A stretch of 64,000 nt of DNA from Chelativorans petroleitrophicus (GTDB lineage: Bacteria; Pseudomonadota; Alphaproteobacteria; Rhizobiales; Rhizobiaceae). Both the position numbers and the translations under genes were made by a program. Location of the stretch: positions 1-64,000 of the forward strand of contig NZ_JAODNV010000009.1 of NCBI RefSeq assembly GCF_025398195.1, given 5' to 3'. Shown one piece after another: positions 51,981 to 61,309 of the stretch; within the stretch, counting starts at the first letter, position 1, and each line of letters begins with the position of its first letter. The notes below the pieces were generated by a model that made no database searches, had not been told where the DNA came from, and saw only the letters and a list, made by a program, of their open reading frames with translations.

Positions 51981-52793
51981 ATGAAAAGCGCCCACGCCTT
52001 CTCCGCGCTCAGAGCCATAGTGCGCCGTGAAGTCGTCAAGTTCACTCACCAGTATGGCCGGCTCTTCTCCGCACTGGTGCGGCCGGCCCTGTGGCTGGTC
52101 GCCTTTGCCGCCGGCTTCCACAACATTCTCGGCGTGTCGATCATCCCGCCCTACAGGACCTACATCACCTACCAGGAGTATATGATCCCGGGGCTCCTGG
52201 GCATGGTCCTGCTGTTCAACAGCATGCAGTCGTCGCTGTCGCTCGTGTACGACCGAGAAATGGGGACGATGCGACTGCTGCTGACTGCTCCGCTGCCGCG
52301 CTGGTATCTGCTTCTGTGCAAGCTGATGGGCGGTGCGGCACTCTCGACCCTGCAGGGCTATGCATTCCTCCTGGTTGCGTGGCTGTTTGGAGCGGAATTG
52401 CCGGCCTCGGGGTATTGGCGCGTGCTTCCTGCGCTCATTGCCGCGGCGCTTATGCTGGGTGCAATCGGCCTTCTTCTTTCAGTTTATGTCCGGCAGCTGG
52501 AAAATTTCGCCGGTACGATGAATTTCGTCATTTTCCCGATGTTCTTCATCTCCACAGCTCTTTATCCGCTATGGAAAGTGCGGGAAAGCGGAGCGGAATA
52601 TCTTTACCAGATCGCGCTCGTGAACCCGTTTACGCACGCCGTCGAGCTGATCCGCTTCGCGGCCTACGGTCAGTTGAATGTGCAATCGTTGGCGGTGGTT
52701 GTGGGGATGAGCATACTTTGCTTTCTGCTCTCCGTGATCGGCTACGACCCGCAGCGTGGCCTCATCCGTAGGCGCGGCGGCATGGAGGCCTAA
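51981..52793 (+). CDS. ABC-2 type permease of the Ped-like system
   Basis: The 270-residue protein has six predicted helices and an ABC-2 transporter signature (YMIPGLLGMVLLFNSMQSSLSLVYDREMGTMRLLLTAPLPRWYLL). It resembles the PedC permease of PQQ-dependent alcohol catabolism clusters. It should work with the CcmA-like ATPase at 48329-49102. The 148 bases after its stop contain no gene. Confidence 0.88.
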   Translation: MKSAHAFSALRAIVRREVVKFTHQYGRLFSALVRPALWLVAFAAGFHNILGVSIIPPYRTYITYQEYMIPGLLGMVLLFNSMQSSLSLVYDREMGTMRLLLTAPLPRWYLLLCKLMGGAALSTLQGYAFLLVAWLFGAELPASGYWRVLPALIAAALMLGAIGLLLSVYVRQLENFAGTMNFVIFPMFFISTALYPLWKVRESGAEYLYQIALVNPFTHAVELIRFAAYGQLNVQSLAVVVGMSILCFLLSVIGYDPQRGLIRRRGGMEA

Positions 52794-52941
52794 ATGTTGC
52801 TCCTAATATGCTTCCAACCCACGCGCGTGGTATAGGCGCTTAGAACGGTGGTAAGCACCTCTCGCTGTCCGCCGGATCATACCGTCCCCTGCCGTGGCTG
52901 GCCTTCATACTGGCCGTTTCTTAGCGGTACTGTTCCAACAC

Positions 52942-53673
52942 CTACGTGCCGACGAAAACGCGTCTGCGTGAGCTCTCGATGTGGGCGCGCATGCGCGCTC
53001 GGGCAGCCTCGCTGTCTCCGTCGCTAATCGCCTCGAAGATGGACATGTGCTCAGTATATGCGAGCATGAGGCGCTCCGCCGGCGGGAGGGGGGAGAGAGC
53101 GCTCGCCACCTGCATGCCGACGCGGATTGCCTGCGTCGTCACCTCGATCGTCTTTGCGTAGTAATCGTTCTCGGTCGCCCGGGCGACGGAGAGATGAAAG
53201 CCGATGTCTTCTTCAGCACCGAGATCGTTCCGTTTGATGGCGGCATCCATAGCCTTCAACGCGTTTTCGATGTCCTCCAGGCGTTTCTGCGAGCGCCGCT
53301 CGGCAGCCAGAAAGGCAGACTCGCCCTCTATGCCGACCCGGAACTCGTAGCAGCGTTGAATGTCGGCGATGCTGCCCGGCCGGGCGAATTCGAATACGGT
53401 GCGGCTTGGTTTGCCAGTGACGAAGCTGCCGGCGCCCGGTCGGCTGGTGATCAGCCCGTCTATGCGCAGCCGAAGCAGCGCCTCGCGCACCACCGTTCGC
53501 GAGACGCCGAACTGTTCCGCAAGCTCCACCTCTGTCGGCAGCCGGTCACCCTTAACCCACTCGTCGCAGGAGATGCGGCGATAGATTTCCTCGTAAACGC
53601 GATCGCTCAGCGAGCGGCTTGAATCCAATGCGCCAGAGTTTTCGTCAGGCTGGGCCTGAAAACTTCTTGCCAT
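52942..53673 (-). CDS. GntR-family (FadR subfamily) transcriptional regulator
   Basis: The 243-residue regulator has the GntR wHTH (DRLPTEVELAEQFGVSRTVVREALLRLRIDGLI) and a helical FCD effector domain with the metal-binding type pattern (DLGAEEDIGFHLSVARATENDYY, EHMSIFEAISDGDSEAARARMRAHIESSRRR). It lies 10 bases behind the aldolase-like gene in the same direction. A TNGTNNNACNA-type site lies upstream of that gene, so it probably represses this divergent sugar-acid locus. Confidence 0.9.
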   Translation of the reverse strand: MARSFQAQPDENSGALDSSRSLSDRVYEEIYRRISCDEWVKGDRLPTEVELAEQFGVSRTVVREALLRLRIDGLITSRPGAGSFVTGKPSRTVFEFARPGSIADIQRCYEFRVGIEGESAFLAAERRSQKRLEDIENALKAMDAAIKRNDLGAEEDIGFHLSVARATENDYYAKTIEVTTQAIRVGMQVASALSPLPPAERLMLAYTEHMSIFEAISDGDSEAARARMRAHIESSRRRVFVGT

Positions 53674-53683
53674 CCTCCGTCTC

Positions 53684-54634
53684 TCACACTTTCGAATTCT
53701 GCCCGCCCTCCGCTCGACAGGCCTGTTCGAGGTCTAGCAAATCCTTCACGCATTTTGCGACTGTCTCGTGCTTGTCCTTTGCAATATTGGCAAGCAGCGG
53801 CAGGATTGGCCCCATGTCCGCGATGCCCGAGAGCGTGACGGCGTCATGCATGACGCCGAAGCCATCGATCTCCGCGCGCTGCCGTTCGAATTCCAGGAAA
53901 GGCGCGCGCAGCCTCTCGGCGGTCTCCAAGTCTCCGGCGCGATATGCGTGGAGGGTGGCGAGTGCGGCGGCAGGTGCAATGCAGACCGCCCCGGATGTGT
54001 AGGTGGCAAGTCCGTAAGTCATCAGGTGCGAATGGATGGGCCGTTCGCCCATGCCGCTTGCCACGCGCTCTGCTCCAATGGCGGCGACTATGTCAGACAA
54101 ATAGGTGTCGCCTTCCGGGTTGGCACGCTCCACTGCATATTTGACGAAGCGCACCGAGCCTGCCTTCACCATCCGCTCGAGCTGGTCGGGCTCGATATAG
54201 TTGTTTTGCTTGATGTAGAGGATAACGCCGAAACCGAGCGCCTCGGCCACGAGACCTACGCCGCGCTCGATGCCTGCGGCTCTCGCCGGAAACGCGGTCG
54301 GCAGCACCATAACGTCGGAAAAACCCTTGTCGCGCACGATTGGCGCCTGGTCGAGCATCTTGCCGAAATCCGGACCGATGGACGGGATAACCGCCGTTGA
54401 GGGCCCCGCGGTCTCACGCAGGAGATCGAGAAGAGCGCGGAAGCGGCCGAGGTCGATGTGGTAGAGATTGGCGTTGCCGCCGTAGAGCAGGATGCTGATG
54501 CCACCAGCTTCGATGTGTCGGACAAGAGCGGCGTTGGCAGCCGGGTTGAGTTCCAGGCTTTCGGTCCAGGCCACAGGCGGCACGGCCACCACAGATTTCC
54601 GGAAGTCTGCCAGTTCCAGGCGCTGTTGACGCAT
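53684..54634 (-). CDS. Dihydrodipicolinate synthase/KDG-aldolase family lyase
   Basis: The 316-residue class I aldolase-fold protein of the DapA family has STAVIPSIGPDFGKMLDQ, a Schiff-base Lys in VRFVKYAVE and GSVRFVK at the expected position after the ILYIKQNNY strand. Together with an IlvD/Edd dehydratase and an enolase-superfamily enzyme it would cleave or dehydrate a 2-keto-3-deoxy sugar acid. GGAGCGGGAT precedes the ATG. It is transcribed divergently from the dehydratase, with the regulator behind it. Confidence 0.85.
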   Translation of the reverse strand: MRQQRLELADFRKSVVAVPPVAWTESLELNPAANAALVRHIEAGGISILLYGGNANLYHIDLGRFRALLDLLRETAGPSTAVIPSIGPDFGKMLDQAPIVRDKGFSDVMVLPTAFPARAAGIERGVGLVAEALGFGVILYIKQNNYIEPDQLERMVKAGSVRFVKYAVERANPEGDTYLSDIVAAIGAERVASGMGERPIHSHLMTYGLATYTSGAVCIAPAAALATLHAYRAGDLETAERLRAPFLEFERQRAEIDGFGVMHDAVTLSGIADMGPILPLLANIAKDKHETVAKCVKDLLDLEQACRAEGGQNSKV

Positions 54635-54745
54635 ATCCCGCTCCGTTTCTCTTGCGTTCCGTAAGTCGCAACCCCCAAGGGTCAGCCGCCGGCATCCTAT
54701 ACACCGTCGCCTGAAGGATCAATATCAATCATACCAACTGTAGAT

Positions 54746-54756
54746 TTGTATGACTA
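54746..54756. promoter_or_regulatory. FadR-subfamily GntR operator
   Basis: TTGTATGACTA fits the FadR-type half-site consensus TNGTNNNACNA exactly. It is part of a wider dyad, TCATAC (54729-54734) and GTATGA (54748-54753). It lies between the divergent aldolase and dehydratase genes, as expected for the GntR regulator at 52942. Confidence 0.65.
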
Positions 54757-54810
54757 ATTGACCAGCACAGGAGTTTGTCGTACTAGAGCTCCGAACGGGG
54801 AGGTGACGAC

Positions 54811-56532
54811 GTGCCCAAGAAGCCGGAAGAGCTCAGAAGTCATCGATGGTTTGGCGTGAACGATCTGCGTTCGTTCGGCCACCGTTCGCGGTTGAAGCAG
54901 ATCGGCTATGACCGCGAGGATTTCGCCGGCAAGCCCGTCATCGCGATCATCAACACCTGGTCCGACATCAACCCTTGCCACACGCATCTGCGCGCTCGCG
55001 CCGAAGAGGTAAAGCGCGGCGTATGGCAGGCGGGCGGGTTCCCTGTCGAAATGCCGGCCATCTCGCTCGCCGAGACCTATCAGAAGCCGTCAACCATGCT
55101 CTATCGCAACCTGCTTGCCATGGAGGTGGAGGAACTTGGCCGCAGTTATCCCGTCGACGGCATGGTGCTGCTCGGCGGCTGCGACAAGACCACACCCGCG
55201 CTTCTCATGGGCGCCATCTCGGCCGGTCTGCCCTCGGTCTTCGTTCCAGCGGGACCGATGTTGCGCGGGAATCTACGTGGCGGCTATCTGGGATCGGGTT
55301 CCGACACCTGGAAATACTGGGACGATCTGCGCGCTGGGCTGATCTCGGAACGCGACTGGGCTGACGTCGAGAACGGTATCGCGCGCTCCTTCGGCACGTG
55401 CATGACCATGGGCACGGCCGCCACGATGATGTCGGTGGCCGAAGCCATGGGCATGACTCTGCCTGGGGCATCCTCCATCCCGGCTCCGGATTCCAACCAC
55501 TCGCGCATGGCCTCGGCCGCCGGGAGGCGCATCGTCGAGATGGTTTGGGAAGACCTGACCCCGGATCGCATCATTACGCCGCGCGCGGTGGACAACGGCA
55601 TCGCCGTACACCAGGCGCTGGGCGGATCGACCAATGGCATCATCCACATCATCGCCATTGCGCGTCGGGCCGGTATTCCGCTCGGCCTCGACCGTTTCGA
55701 CGAGATTTCGCGGAAGGTGCCGGTCGTCGCGAACATCCGCCCGTCGGGCGCCTATCTCATGGAAGATTTCTATTATGCCGGCGGGCTGCGGGCCTTGATG
55801 AGCATGTTGTCGCCGCATCTCGATCTTTCCTGCCAGACGGTCGCCGGCATTCCGCTCGGCGAGGCGATCAAGGGCGCGCAGATCTGGAACGAGGACGTGA
55901 TCCGTCCCCTCGATCGGCCTGTCTTTCCTCAGGGCGGAACGGCGATCCTTTATGGCAATCTTGCGCCTGCGGGTGCGGTGATAAAGCCGTCGGCCGCGGA
56001 GCCGCGGCTGCTCAAACACCGCGGCCCGGCGATTGTCTTCGAGGGCTATGACGAGATGGCCGAGGCCGTCGAGCGCGAGGATCTCGAGGTCACGCCCGAT
56101 CACGTACTGGTGCTGAAGAACGCGGGGCCTCTGGGCGGGCCAGGCATGCCAGAGTGGGGTATGCTGCCCATCCCAAGGAAACTGGTGAAGGCGGGCGTGC
56201 GCGACATGTTACGCATCTCCGATGCACGCATGAGCGGCACGTCCTACGGCGCCTGCATCCTACATGTGGCGCCCGAGGCCTATGTCGGCGGGCCGCTCGC
56301 CCTTGTACGCACCGGCGACATGATCGACGTGGACGTCGACGCGCGCAGGCTGCACCTCGATGTGCCCGAGGAGGAACTTGCGAGGCGCCGCGCTGACTGG
56401 ATGCCTCCGCCCCAACGCCTCCCTCGTGGCTTTGGCGCGCTCTATGCCGCCCATGTCTCTCAGGCCAACGAAGGATGCGACTTCGACTTTCTGTTGCCCG
56501 GCGCCAGGCTGCCGGAACCCGAGATCCACTGA
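54811..56532 (+). CDS. IlvD/Edd family sugar-acid dehydratase
   Basis: This Fe-S dehydratase (573 residues) probably converts an aldonate to a 2-keto-3-deoxy acid. The three cluster Cys are Cys56 (INPCHTHL), Cys124 ([14 protein letters not shown]) and Cys197 ([13 protein letters not shown]). [14 protein letters not shown] and the C-terminal [17 protein letters not shown] with Ser are also family marks; the latter fits the sugar-acid dehydratase branch better than dihydroxy-acid dehydratase. It starts at GTG, 7 bases after GGGGAGG. It is the first gene of the rightward sugar-acid operon. Confidence 0.92.
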   Translation: MPKKPEELRSHRWFGVNDLRSFGHRSRLKQIGYDREDFAGKPVIAIINTWSDINPCHTHLRARAEEVKRGVWQAGGFPVEMPAISLAETYQKPSTMLYRNLLAMEVEELGRSYPVDGMVLLGGCDKTTPALLMGAISAGLPSVFVPAGPMLRGNLRGGYLGSGSDTWKYWDDLRAGLISERDWADVENGIARSFGTCMTMGTAATMMSVAEAMGMTLPGASSIPAPDSNHSRMASAAGRRIVEMVWEDLTPDRIITPRAVDNGIAVHQALGGSTNGIIHIIAIARRAGIPLGLDRFDEISRKVPVVANIRPSGAYLMEDFYYAGGLRALMSMLSPHLDLSCQTVAGIPLGEAIKGAQIWNEDVIRPLDRPVFPQGGTAILYGNLAPAGAVIKPSAAEPRLLKHRGPAIVFEGYDEMAEAVEREDLEVTPDHVLVLKNAGPLGGPGMPEWGMLPIPRKLVKAGVRDMLRISDARMSGTSYGACILHVAPEAYVGGPLALVRTGDMIDVDVDARRLHLDVPEEELARRRADWMPPPQRLPRGFGALYAAHVSQANEGCDFDFLLPGARLPEPEIH

Positions 56533-56550
56533 ACAAACGGAACGAACGAC

Positions 56551-57738
56551 ATGCAAGAATACAGTCGCGATGACATCCGCGTTACAGGTATCCGCCTCCA
56601 CACCGTTCAGACGCGGCGCCGCACGGGCGCCATCAGCTCCCACATCGTGCTGGAACTGGACACAGATGCCGGGATTGTGGGTGTTGGCGAAATCTCGGAT
56701 CTGGACTGCTACCGCATGTACATGCCTGACCCAGAGGCGATCCGGATAGGGCTGGAGAAGGTGGCGTTAGGGCAGAATGTCTTCCAGATAGCAGCCCTTC
56801 ACGAGCGGCTTCTTGCTTACATGCCGGCCTATTTCCGCTACGCGAACACCTACCCGCCTTTCACGCCCGCGTCGCAGGTCGCGGCGGGCATCGAAATGGC
56901 GTTCTACGATGTCGTCGGCAAGGCGCTCGGCGTGCCGGTGCACACGCTGCTCGGCGGCAAGGTGCGTGATTCTTTCGAGGTCACTTACCCCGTTTTCCAA
57001 GCCAAGAAGGAGAGCGATACCGAACGTTATCTCGGCTACATGGCGGACCTCATCGAGGAGGGCGTGACCCGCTTCCGCTACTATGTCGGCGTGGACTTCG
57101 AGCAGGACGAGCGGTTCCTGGCGGCTTTCCGAGATCGTTTCGGTGACCGCGTGCAGCTGAAGGCGCTGGATTTCCAGGGCCACTTCCACTGGAAGGAGAC
57201 GCTGCGTATCTACGAGCGGTTCAAGCAGTACAATTTCGAGCTGATCGAAAGCCCCGTGTGGGCCGAGGACTATGAGGGCATGGCGGAGCTTCGCCGCCAT
57301 GTCGAGGTGGACATCAGCGAGCACATCTCGAGCTTTGCCCAGGCCATGCGCATGATCAAAGCGGGTGCGGTCGACGTATTTAACATCACCATCCAGTCCG
57401 GCGGCATATACCAGGCCAAGAAGCTGTTCGACCTGGCGGAAGCGGCTGGCCTGAAATGCCTGATCAGCACCACCCAAGAGATGAGCATCGGCACTGCCGC
57501 CAATGCGCATTTGGCTGCCGTCGTCCCGGCGCTGCATTACGCGGGCGATCCGGTGGGGCCGCTGCTCTACGTGGACGACGTGGTGAGGGAAAAGCTTATC
57601 TACGAGGGCACCCGCCTGATCGTGCCGACGAAACCCGGCCTCGGCTTCGAGATAGATCGCGATCGCCTGGAGGCTCTGCGGGCGCCTTTGGTCGAATGGG
57701 AGCGCCCGGCCCATGGCGCCAACTACGTGTCCGATTGA
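56551..57738 (+). CDS. Enolase-superfamily (MR/MLE) enzyme
   Basis: The 395-residue protein has the enolase-superfamily capping domain and barrel. Metal ligands are Asp207 (LDFQG), Glu233 (LIESP) and Glu257 (DISEH). The second-strand Lys-x-Lys motif common to the mandelate racemase branch is replaced by Arg176-Tyr-Tyr178, so the usual general base is absent and specificity may be novel. It follows the dehydratase by 18 bases. The likely substrate is a sugar acid dehydrated or epimerised before the aldolase step. Confidence 0.86.
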   Translation: MQEYSRDDIRVTGIRLHTVQTRRRTGAISSHIVLELDTDAGIVGVGEISDLDCYRMYMPDPEAIRIGLEKVALGQNVFQIAALHERLLAYMPAYFRYANTYPPFTPASQVAAGIEMAFYDVVGKALGVPVHTLLGGKVRDSFEVTYPVFQAKKESDTERYLGYMADLIEEGVTRFRYYVGVDFEQDERFLAAFRDRFGDRVQLKALDFQGHFHWKETLRIYERFKQYNFELIESPVWAEDYEGMAELRRHVEVDISEHISSFAQAMRMIKAGAVDVFNITIQSGGIYQAKKLFDLAEAAGLKCLISTTQEMSIGTAANAHLAAVVPALHYAGDPVGPLLYVDDVVREKLIYEGTRLIVPTKPGLGFEIDRDRLEALRAPLVEWERPAHGANYVSD

Positions 57739-57748
57739 GGAGGAAGCG

Positions 57749-58150
57749 ATGAGTGAGACACAGTACGGCCTCGGCGCGCTGAAGGTCTTCAACGTGCTGG
57801 ACAAGCTCGAAGGCCATCCGCCGCGCACCAACTTCAATGTCTTCCGCCTCGACGGGAAATACAATCTACGCATCGCGCGGGTTGAGGGCCGCTTCCCATG
57901 GCACCGCCACACCAATGGCGACGAGGGCTGGCTGATCCTGAAAGGCAGGCTTCGGATCGATGTCGAGGGTGGACCTTCGCTCGAAATGGGGCCGCTGGAA
58001 GGCACCATGATCCCGAAGGGGTTGGTCCATTCGCCGCTGGCGCTGGAGGAGGACACCGTGGTGGCCGTCTTCAACGTGGACGGCTTCCAGCATGAATTCC
58101 GGGACGCCAACCCCGATCTCGGAGCTTTCTCGGAGAATGATGCCCGGTGA
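57749..58150 (+). CDS. Small cupin protein
   Basis: The 133-residue single-domain cupin has metal motif 1 PWHRHTNGDEGWLILKGRL (His, His, Glu) and motif 2 LVHSPLA (His). GAGGAGG precedes ATG 57749; the frame runs to 57713. It stands between the enolase-type enzyme and the TctC-type gene and probably isomerises or binds a sugar acid. A more precise role is not visible. Confidence 0.85.
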   Translation: MSETQYGLGALKVFNVLDKLEGHPPRTNFNVFRLDGKYNLRIARVEGRFPWHRHTNGDEGWLILKGRLRIDVEGGPSLEMGPLEGTMIPKGLVHSPLALEEDTVVAVFNVDGFQHEFRDANPDLGAFSENDAR

Positions 58151-58200
58151 AGGCTTTTCCGACCCGGCATGGGTAGGATTCGAAAGCAGGAGGAAACGAA

Positions 58201-59139
58201 ATGAATCTCAAATCTCTACGACTGACGAGCTTGGCGCTTGCCGCCGCTGCCTTTGCCTTTGCAGCTCAGGCTGCCGACTATCCTGTTTCTTCGGTGCGCC
58301 TGCTGGTGCCCGCCAATCCGGGCGGTTCCACGGACGTGAACGCGCGCCTCTTCGCCGAATACTTCCAGCGGCATTCGAACGCGAGTGTCGCGGTGGTGAA
58401 CCAGGCCGCCGGCGGCGGCGTGGTGGCCGCTCAGACGCTTGCGACCGGACCGAAAGATGGCAGCATGCTGTATGTGTGGCATGCCGCACTGCACACGACC
58501 AACGAGTTCGGCCAGTCGCCGTTCCCGTACACGGCGTTCACCCCGCTCGCAACCACGGCCGACTATAACGACGTCTATGCCGTAAGGGCCGACGCACCCT
58601 ATTCGACCGTGCCGGAGCTTGTTGAATATGCAAGGGCCAATCCGGGTCAGGTGACGGTTGGCTCGCAGCTTGGGGGTACGACGCAGATCAAAGGCGATGC
58701 GCTGAACAAGGCTGCGGACGGCGCGATGCGTATCGTCGACGCCGGCGGCGAGTCCGACCGCATAACAGCTCTGCTTGGCGAGCAGGTGGACGTGATCAGC
58801 ATGAGCGTGGCCAACGCCAAACAGTATGTCGAAAGCGGGCAGATGAAGGTGCTCGCGGTCATCAACAAGAACCCCGACCCCTTCGTCCCCGAATGGCCGA
58901 CCACGGCGTCGCAAGGTGTCGACATCTCCTTCCCTCTGGTTTTCACCATCTATGGACCGGGCGAGATGGACCCGCAGGCTGTCGAGGCGTTCAAAGCGGT
59001 GCTCGAGGAGATGAAGGCGGATCCGGAATACGCGGAAGCGCTGGAGAAGGCGAGCCAGGTTCCCTCCATTCGAGGCCCGGAAGAGACCGCCGAGTTCCTC
59101 AAGGAGGAGCTTGAATTCGTGCAGTCCCTGATCGACTGA
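58201..59139 (+). CDS. tctC: Tripartite tricarboxylate transporter receptor (TctC family)
   Basis: The 312-residue periplasmic binding protein has a signal peptide (LTSLALAAAAFAFAAQAADYP) and Bug/TctC features: VRLLVPANPGGSTDVNARLFAEYF, SVAVVNQAAGGGVVAAQTLATGPKDG. AGGAGG sits 7 bases ahead of the ATG. Given the neighbouring dehydratase and enolase-type genes, the ligand is probably a sugar acid instead of citrate. Confidence 0.92.
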   Translation: MNLKSLRLTSLALAAAAFAFAAQAADYPVSSVRLLVPANPGGSTDVNARLFAEYFQRHSNASVAVVNQAAGGGVVAAQTLATGPKDGSMLYVWHAALHTTNEFGQSPFPYTAFTPLATTADYNDVYAVRADAPYSTVPELVEYARANPGQVTVGSQLGGTTQIKGDALNKAADGAMRIVDAGGESDRITALLGEQVDVISMSVANAKQYVESGQMKVLAVINKNPDPFVPEWPTTASQGVDISFPLVFTIYGPGEMDPQAVEAFKAVLEEMKADPEYAEALEKASQVPSIRGPEETAEFLKEELEFVQSLID

Positions 59140-59205
59140 GCTGCGGCTTCAGTGACGGCGCGGTCCTGAGCCGCGCCGCTGCTGCCCTGCGACGGAGCAA
59201 CCGCT

Positions 59206-59697
59206 ATGACTGTGGACCGTTCCTTTGGTCTTGCCTTTATCGTCTTTGCGGCAGGGATGTTCCTTGCAGTTCACGGCGTGGAAGCGCCGTTTGCCGGAAT
59301 GGGGGATCCGGGGCCGAAGCTTCTACCCTACCTTCTCGCGGCCGGTATGGCTGTAATCGGATTTTTGCTTGTCATACGCCCCGGTGCCGCGCCGGCCTCG
59401 GCCAGCGCTGATACAGAGCCGGAAGCGGCAGGCAGCAGCGTCATGGTGGACCCGCCGGCATTGCCAGTGCGGATAGCGCTTGCCGTTGCACTGGTTGCCT
59501 ATGTCGCGCTGTTCGAGCGCCTGGGTTTCACGCCGGCGACCTTCCTGTTGCTCGCGTTCGGAATGATAGTTTTAGGGCCGCGGACGCTAAGGGGAGCTCT
59601 GATAAGCATAGGCCTTGCCGCGTTGCTGACGATCGCTGTCGGCGGTTTCCTTACCGGTCTTATCGGTATTCCGCTTCCCGGCGTGTGGATGCTTTGA
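59206..59697 (+). CDS. tctB: Tripartite tricarboxylate transporter small membrane subunit (TctB family)
   Basis: The 163-residue protein has four predicted helices and the DUF1468/TctB layout, including GMGDPGPKLLPYLLAAGMAVIGFLL and a C-terminal GGFLTGLIGIPLPGVWML. It is directly followed by the large subunit gene; the two coding regions are one base apart. Confidence 0.9.
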   Translation: MTVDRSFGLAFIVFAAGMFLAVHGVEAPFAGMGDPGPKLLPYLLAAGMAVIGFLLVIRPGAAPASASADTEPEAAGSSVMVDPPALPVRIALAVALVAYVALFERLGFTPATFLLLAFGMIVLGPRTLRGALISIGLAALLTIAVGGFLTGLIGIPLPGVWML

Positions 59698-59698
59698 G

Positions 59699-61180
59699 AT
59701 GTATCAGCCTTTCCTTGACAATCTGCTGCAGCTCGCCCAGCCACTGACGCTGCTCATCCTCACCGCGGGGCTTTTGCTCGGCCTCTTCTTCGGTGCATTG
59801 CCGGGGCTGAGCGCCACGATGGCCGTCGCGATCCTTCTGCCTATCACCTTCTCGATGGAGCCCGATATGGGGCTTGCCATGCTGGTGGCCACATATATCG
59901 GCGGAATTTCCGGCGGGCTTGTGGCTGCCACATTGCTGCGCATCCCGGGCACGCCTTCCTCCATCGCCACGACGTTCGACGCGTACCCGCTGGCATGTAA
60001 GGGCGAAGCCACGAAGGCGCTAGCGACAGGCATGATCGCGAGCGCGGTCGGCGGGCTGATAAGCCTTGCGGTGCTTGTCGCCTTTGCCCCCATGCTCTCT
60101 CGATTCGCCATCCGTTTTGGCGCGCACGAATATGCGATGCTGACGCTTGCCGCGCTCATGTTGGTGATCGTGCTCTCGCAGGCAAACCTGCTCAAGGGAC
60201 TGGCCACCGCCTTCCTTGGCTTGGCAGTTGCCACTGTGGGCTTCGCGCCGATCGGCGGGACGCAGCGTTTCACCTTCGGTGTGGTGGATCTCATGGGTGG
60301 CATCGGGATCGTGCCCTTTATGGTGGGCCTCTTCGCCGTCTCCCAGCTTATCCGCGAGGCCACGGAAAAATCCGTCCGCGTGCGCCAGAATTTCGATATC
60401 CGGGGCACGGGCGTGCGCTTATCCGAATTCGTCGCTAACATAGGCAACATGCTGCGCTCCAGCGCGATCGGCATCGGCATCGGCGTGCTACCCGGCATCG
60501 GCGGGGCCGCCTCCAATCTTGTGGCCTACGGCGCTGCGCGGCAGGCGTCCAAGAACCCGGAGGAATTCGGAAAGGGCGCTATCGCTGGCGTTTATGCGTC
60601 CGAGTCCGCAAACAACGCCAGTATCGGCGGTGCGCTTCTGCCGTTGATCACGCTCGGCATTCCCGGCGACGGCGTGACGGCGATCCTGATCGGCGGCTTC
60701 ACCATTCACGGATTGCAGCCGGGGCCGCTGCTGTTCCAGAACGCCCCTGACGTGGTGGCGATGATCTACGCCGCCTTCCTGGTCGCCACGCTGCTGCTCC
60801 TCATTGTCCAGCTCGCAACGATCAGGATATTCCCGCGCGTCCTTCTTGTCCCGCGGCACTATCTTCTGCCGGTGCTTGCCATGCTCATGGTAGTGGGCAC
60901 CTATGCGGCCGATAACCGGCTGTTTGACGTGTGGCTCATGCTCGGGTTCGGCGTGTTGGGCTACCTTCTGGAGCGCTACGGTTTCCCGCTGGCGCCGATG
61001 GTGCTGGGTTTCGTGCTCGGTCCCATTTTCGAGACCAATCTCAGGCGCGCGCTCATGTATTCTGAGGGAGATCTGCTGCCCTTCGTTACACGGCCGATTT
61101 CCGGTGTTCTTCTGGTGATAGCGGTGGCGCTTCTGTTCTACGGGGCGAGTTCGCTGATGCGCTCTCGGCGAGCTGCCTGA
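59699..61180 (+). CDS. tctA: Tripartite tricarboxylate transporter large membrane subunit (TctA family)
   Basis: The 493-residue protein has about twelve predicted helices and the conserved TctA motifs GALPGLSATMAVAILLPITF, GVLPGIGGAASNLVAYGAARQ and GVYASESANNASIGGALLPLITLGIPGD. It is the transport channel for the TctC-type receptor. It is the last gene of the rightward operon and is followed by a hairpin. Confidence 0.95.
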   Translation: MYQPFLDNLLQLAQPLTLLILTAGLLLGLFFGALPGLSATMAVAILLPITFSMEPDMGLAMLVATYIGGISGGLVAATLLRIPGTPSSIATTFDAYPLACKGEATKALATGMIASAVGGLISLAVLVAFAPMLSRFAIRFGAHEYAMLTLAALMLVIVLSQANLLKGLATAFLGLAVATVGFAPIGGTQRFTFGVVDLMGGIGIVPFMVGLFAVSQLIREATEKSVRVRQNFDIRGTGVRLSEFVANIGNMLRSSAIGIGIGVLPGIGGAASNLVAYGAARQASKNPEEFGKGAIAGVYASESANNASIGGALLPLITLGIPGDGVTAILIGGFTIHGLQPGPLLFQNAPDVVAMIYAAFLVATLLLLIVQLATIRIFPRVLLVPRHYLLPVLAMLMVVGTYAADNRLFDVWLMLGFGVLGYLLERYGFPLAPMVLGFVLGPIFETNLRRALMYSEGDLLPFVTRPISGVLLVIAVALLFYGASSLMRSRRAA

Positions 61181-61221
61181 GGCCCCGCCAAGCGGTACTC
61201 GGAATCCGCCCCACTAAGGTA

Positions 61222-61249
61222 TTGGAGATCGCGTGATTGCGATCTCCAA
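61222..61249. terminator. Hairpin between convergent tctA and aldolase genes
   Basis: A perfect 11-bp stem (TTGGAGATCGC and GCGATCTCCAA) with a 6-base loop lies 42 bases past the TctA stop and 61 bases beyond the aldolase stop. It lacks a clear T-tract but is well placed to separate the convergent operons. Confidence 0.65.
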
Positions 61250-61309
61250 CACAAAGGCTGCAAATACCCAGCCGTCGGCACGAACCAGCTACGTGGCAGA
61301 AAAGCTCGA

